DNA from: Pseudomonadota bacterium
GTDB lineage: Bacteria > Oederibacteriota > Muellerivitia > Muellerivitales > Muellerivitaceae
Direction: 5' to 3'
Length of the DNA stretch: 40,323 nucleotides
NCBI GenBank assembly: GCA_021324075.1
Contig: JAJPJW010000060.1
Location: 1-40,323, forward strand
The notes under the pieces were generated by a model. That model was given only the letters and a program-made list of their open reading frames with translations, was not told where the DNA came from and made no database searches. Position 1 is the stretch's first letter. Each line of letters opens with the position of its first letter. The translations under genes were made by a program, and so were the position numbers. Positions 39,058 through 40,323 of this stretch are shown here, piece by piece.

Positions 39058-39831
39058 TTATTTCAAACGATCCGCCGGGAGAAAACCATACTTTTTAAAT
39101 ACGTCCAGGGCGTCCTTTGACTTTAAGAAGGCAAGAAACTTTGCGGCCGCTTCCCTTGACTTCGAATCTTTCAATTGGGCCACAGGATAGGAAATTTTGG
39201 GCCCTTGCTTTAAAGACACCTCAAAGGCCGTTTTCACTTTCTTGGAAAGTGCCGCGTCGGTCTTGTAAACGATGGCGGCGTCCGCGTTTCCATATTCCAC
39301 CGCCGCCAAGGCGGCCTTGACATTGTTCGCGGGTATCACTCGGGCTGACAGGGCTTCCCAAATCCCAAGTTGGGTCAGGTATTGCTTGGTATAAACCCCG
39401 GCGGGAACACCCGAAGGATCGGCCAAAGAGAGGCGTTTCACCGGGGCCGAAACCAGGTCCGCCGGTTTGGAAAGAACCAGTTTACTGTCCAATGGGACTA
39501 CGACCACCAGCTTGTTGGAAAGCAGGTCGGTCCGGCTTCCCTCCAACAACAGTTTTTTATCCTGAAGGCCGTCCATTTGCTTCTCGTCGGCCGAGAAAAA
39601 CAGGTCGGCGGGAGCGCCTTCCACGATCTGCCGGGCCAGGAGGTTGGAAGCCCCAAAATTAAAAAGCGGCTTATCCCCCGTGGTCTTTTCGTAACCTACG
39701 GCGATCTCCTTCAACGCGTCCGTCAAGCTTGCCGCGGCAAAAACACTCACTTCTCCGGCGGCGGCAAAAGCCGGGGCGAACAGGATGGCGGCGAAAACGG
39801 CGCTCATTAAACGGCTCACAGTTTTTTTCAT
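39058..39831 (-). CDS. modA: Molybdate ABC transporter substrate-binding protein
   Basis: VSVFAAASLTDALKEIAVGYEKTTGDKPLFNFGASNLLARQIVEGAPADLFFSADEKQMD. Confidence 0.96.
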   Translation of the reverse strand: MKKTVSRLMSAVFAAILFAPAFAAAGEVSVFAAASLTDALKEIAVGYEKTTGDKPLFNFGASNLLARQIVEGAPADLFFSADEKQMDGLQDKKLLLEGSRTDLLSNKLVVVVPLDSKLVLSKPADLVSAPVKRLSLADPSGVPAGVYTKQYLTQLGIWEALSARVIPANNVKAALAAVEYGNADAAIVYKTDAALSKKVKTAFEVSLKQGPKISYPVAQLKDSKSREAAAKFLAFLKSKDALDVFKKYGFLPADRLK

Positions 39832-40158
39832 TGGCCACTCCCTCAAAAAACCTCGTTTGGATATTTATATAACTTGTCGATCGATTTTGCGAAATAAGAA
39901 TCGCCGATTTCGCCGTTTAAGTCGCGTTTAGAAAATTCAAAAGCGAGGGAATGTCCCCGATCCGAATTGACCTTTTTGTCAGTTCGATGCAAATATCGAC
40001 ATTCAGGATTTTTGCGGGACCTGGTTTTTCCAGTCTGGATAGGCCCATTTCAAAAAAGGAGTTTGTTACCAATCCTTGCCGACAAAACGGTTCTGGCGTA
40101 TGTTGACCTTGTTCTAACAATAACTGCCAAATAACCTTTTATTGAACTTGGGGGGATT

Positions 40159-40323
40159 TTGATTTCCATCGAACACAAAACCGAAACCCGCCGCACGGCC
40201 CGCGCCCAAGCTGTGGTGAAGGCGGCCCCTGCCACAATCCAGCGGCTCAAGCGCAATGACCTGCCCAAGAAGGATGTGCTCATCGTGGCCCGTACCGCCG
40301 GCATGATGGCGGCCAAGAAGACG
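40159..40323 (+). CDS. moaC: Cyclic pyranopterin monophosphate synthase, 5' part only (cut by window end)
   Basis: Missed by the ORF track: TTG start after GGGGGGA; KTETRRTARAQAVVKAAPATIQRLKRNDLPKKDVLIVARTAGMMAAKKT matches the MoaC N-terminal pattern. Confidence 0.75.
   Translation, partial: MISIEHKTETRRTARAQAVVKAAPATIQRLKRNDLPKKDVLIVARTAGMMAAKKT

Noticed and set aside
39917-40120. 67-aa minus-strand ORF in the modA-moaC gap (weak HTH resemblance)
   Set aside because: No convincing RBS or domain; resemblance too weak to call

Overview
This is a high-GC bacterial chromosomal window that is mostly conserved housekeeping DNA. It contains lspA, dapL, mutS2-dnaG-rpoD, rpsU-yqeY-mpg, HIT, mtaB, a galactokinase-like gene, cdsA-uppS-frr-pyrH-tsf-rpsB, moaA, modABC and the start of moaC. 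Two accessory segments stand out. (1) At 2560-3978, four copies of a 30-bp site lie in the same orientation. Each has 11-bp imperfect inverted arms around an invariant GGGTCCCC core. They delimit three small AT-rich, same-strand genes, an arrangement that looks like a mobile gene-cassette array with Xer/attC-like recombination sites; no recombinase is visible in the window. (2) At 9505-11443, a tRNA(CAU) gene on the minus strand is split after anticodon position 36 by a 223-nt group I intron that folds by eye into P1-P9. Next to it are a fossil copy of the tRNA 5' half, a 460-bp spacer dense in repeats, and a DUF433/PIN-like toxin-antitoxin pair. A multi-hairpin MITE-like palindrome (12845-12980) and several regulatory candidates are also reported. 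All calls come from reading the sequence and the supplied ORF track; no searches or folding programs were run.
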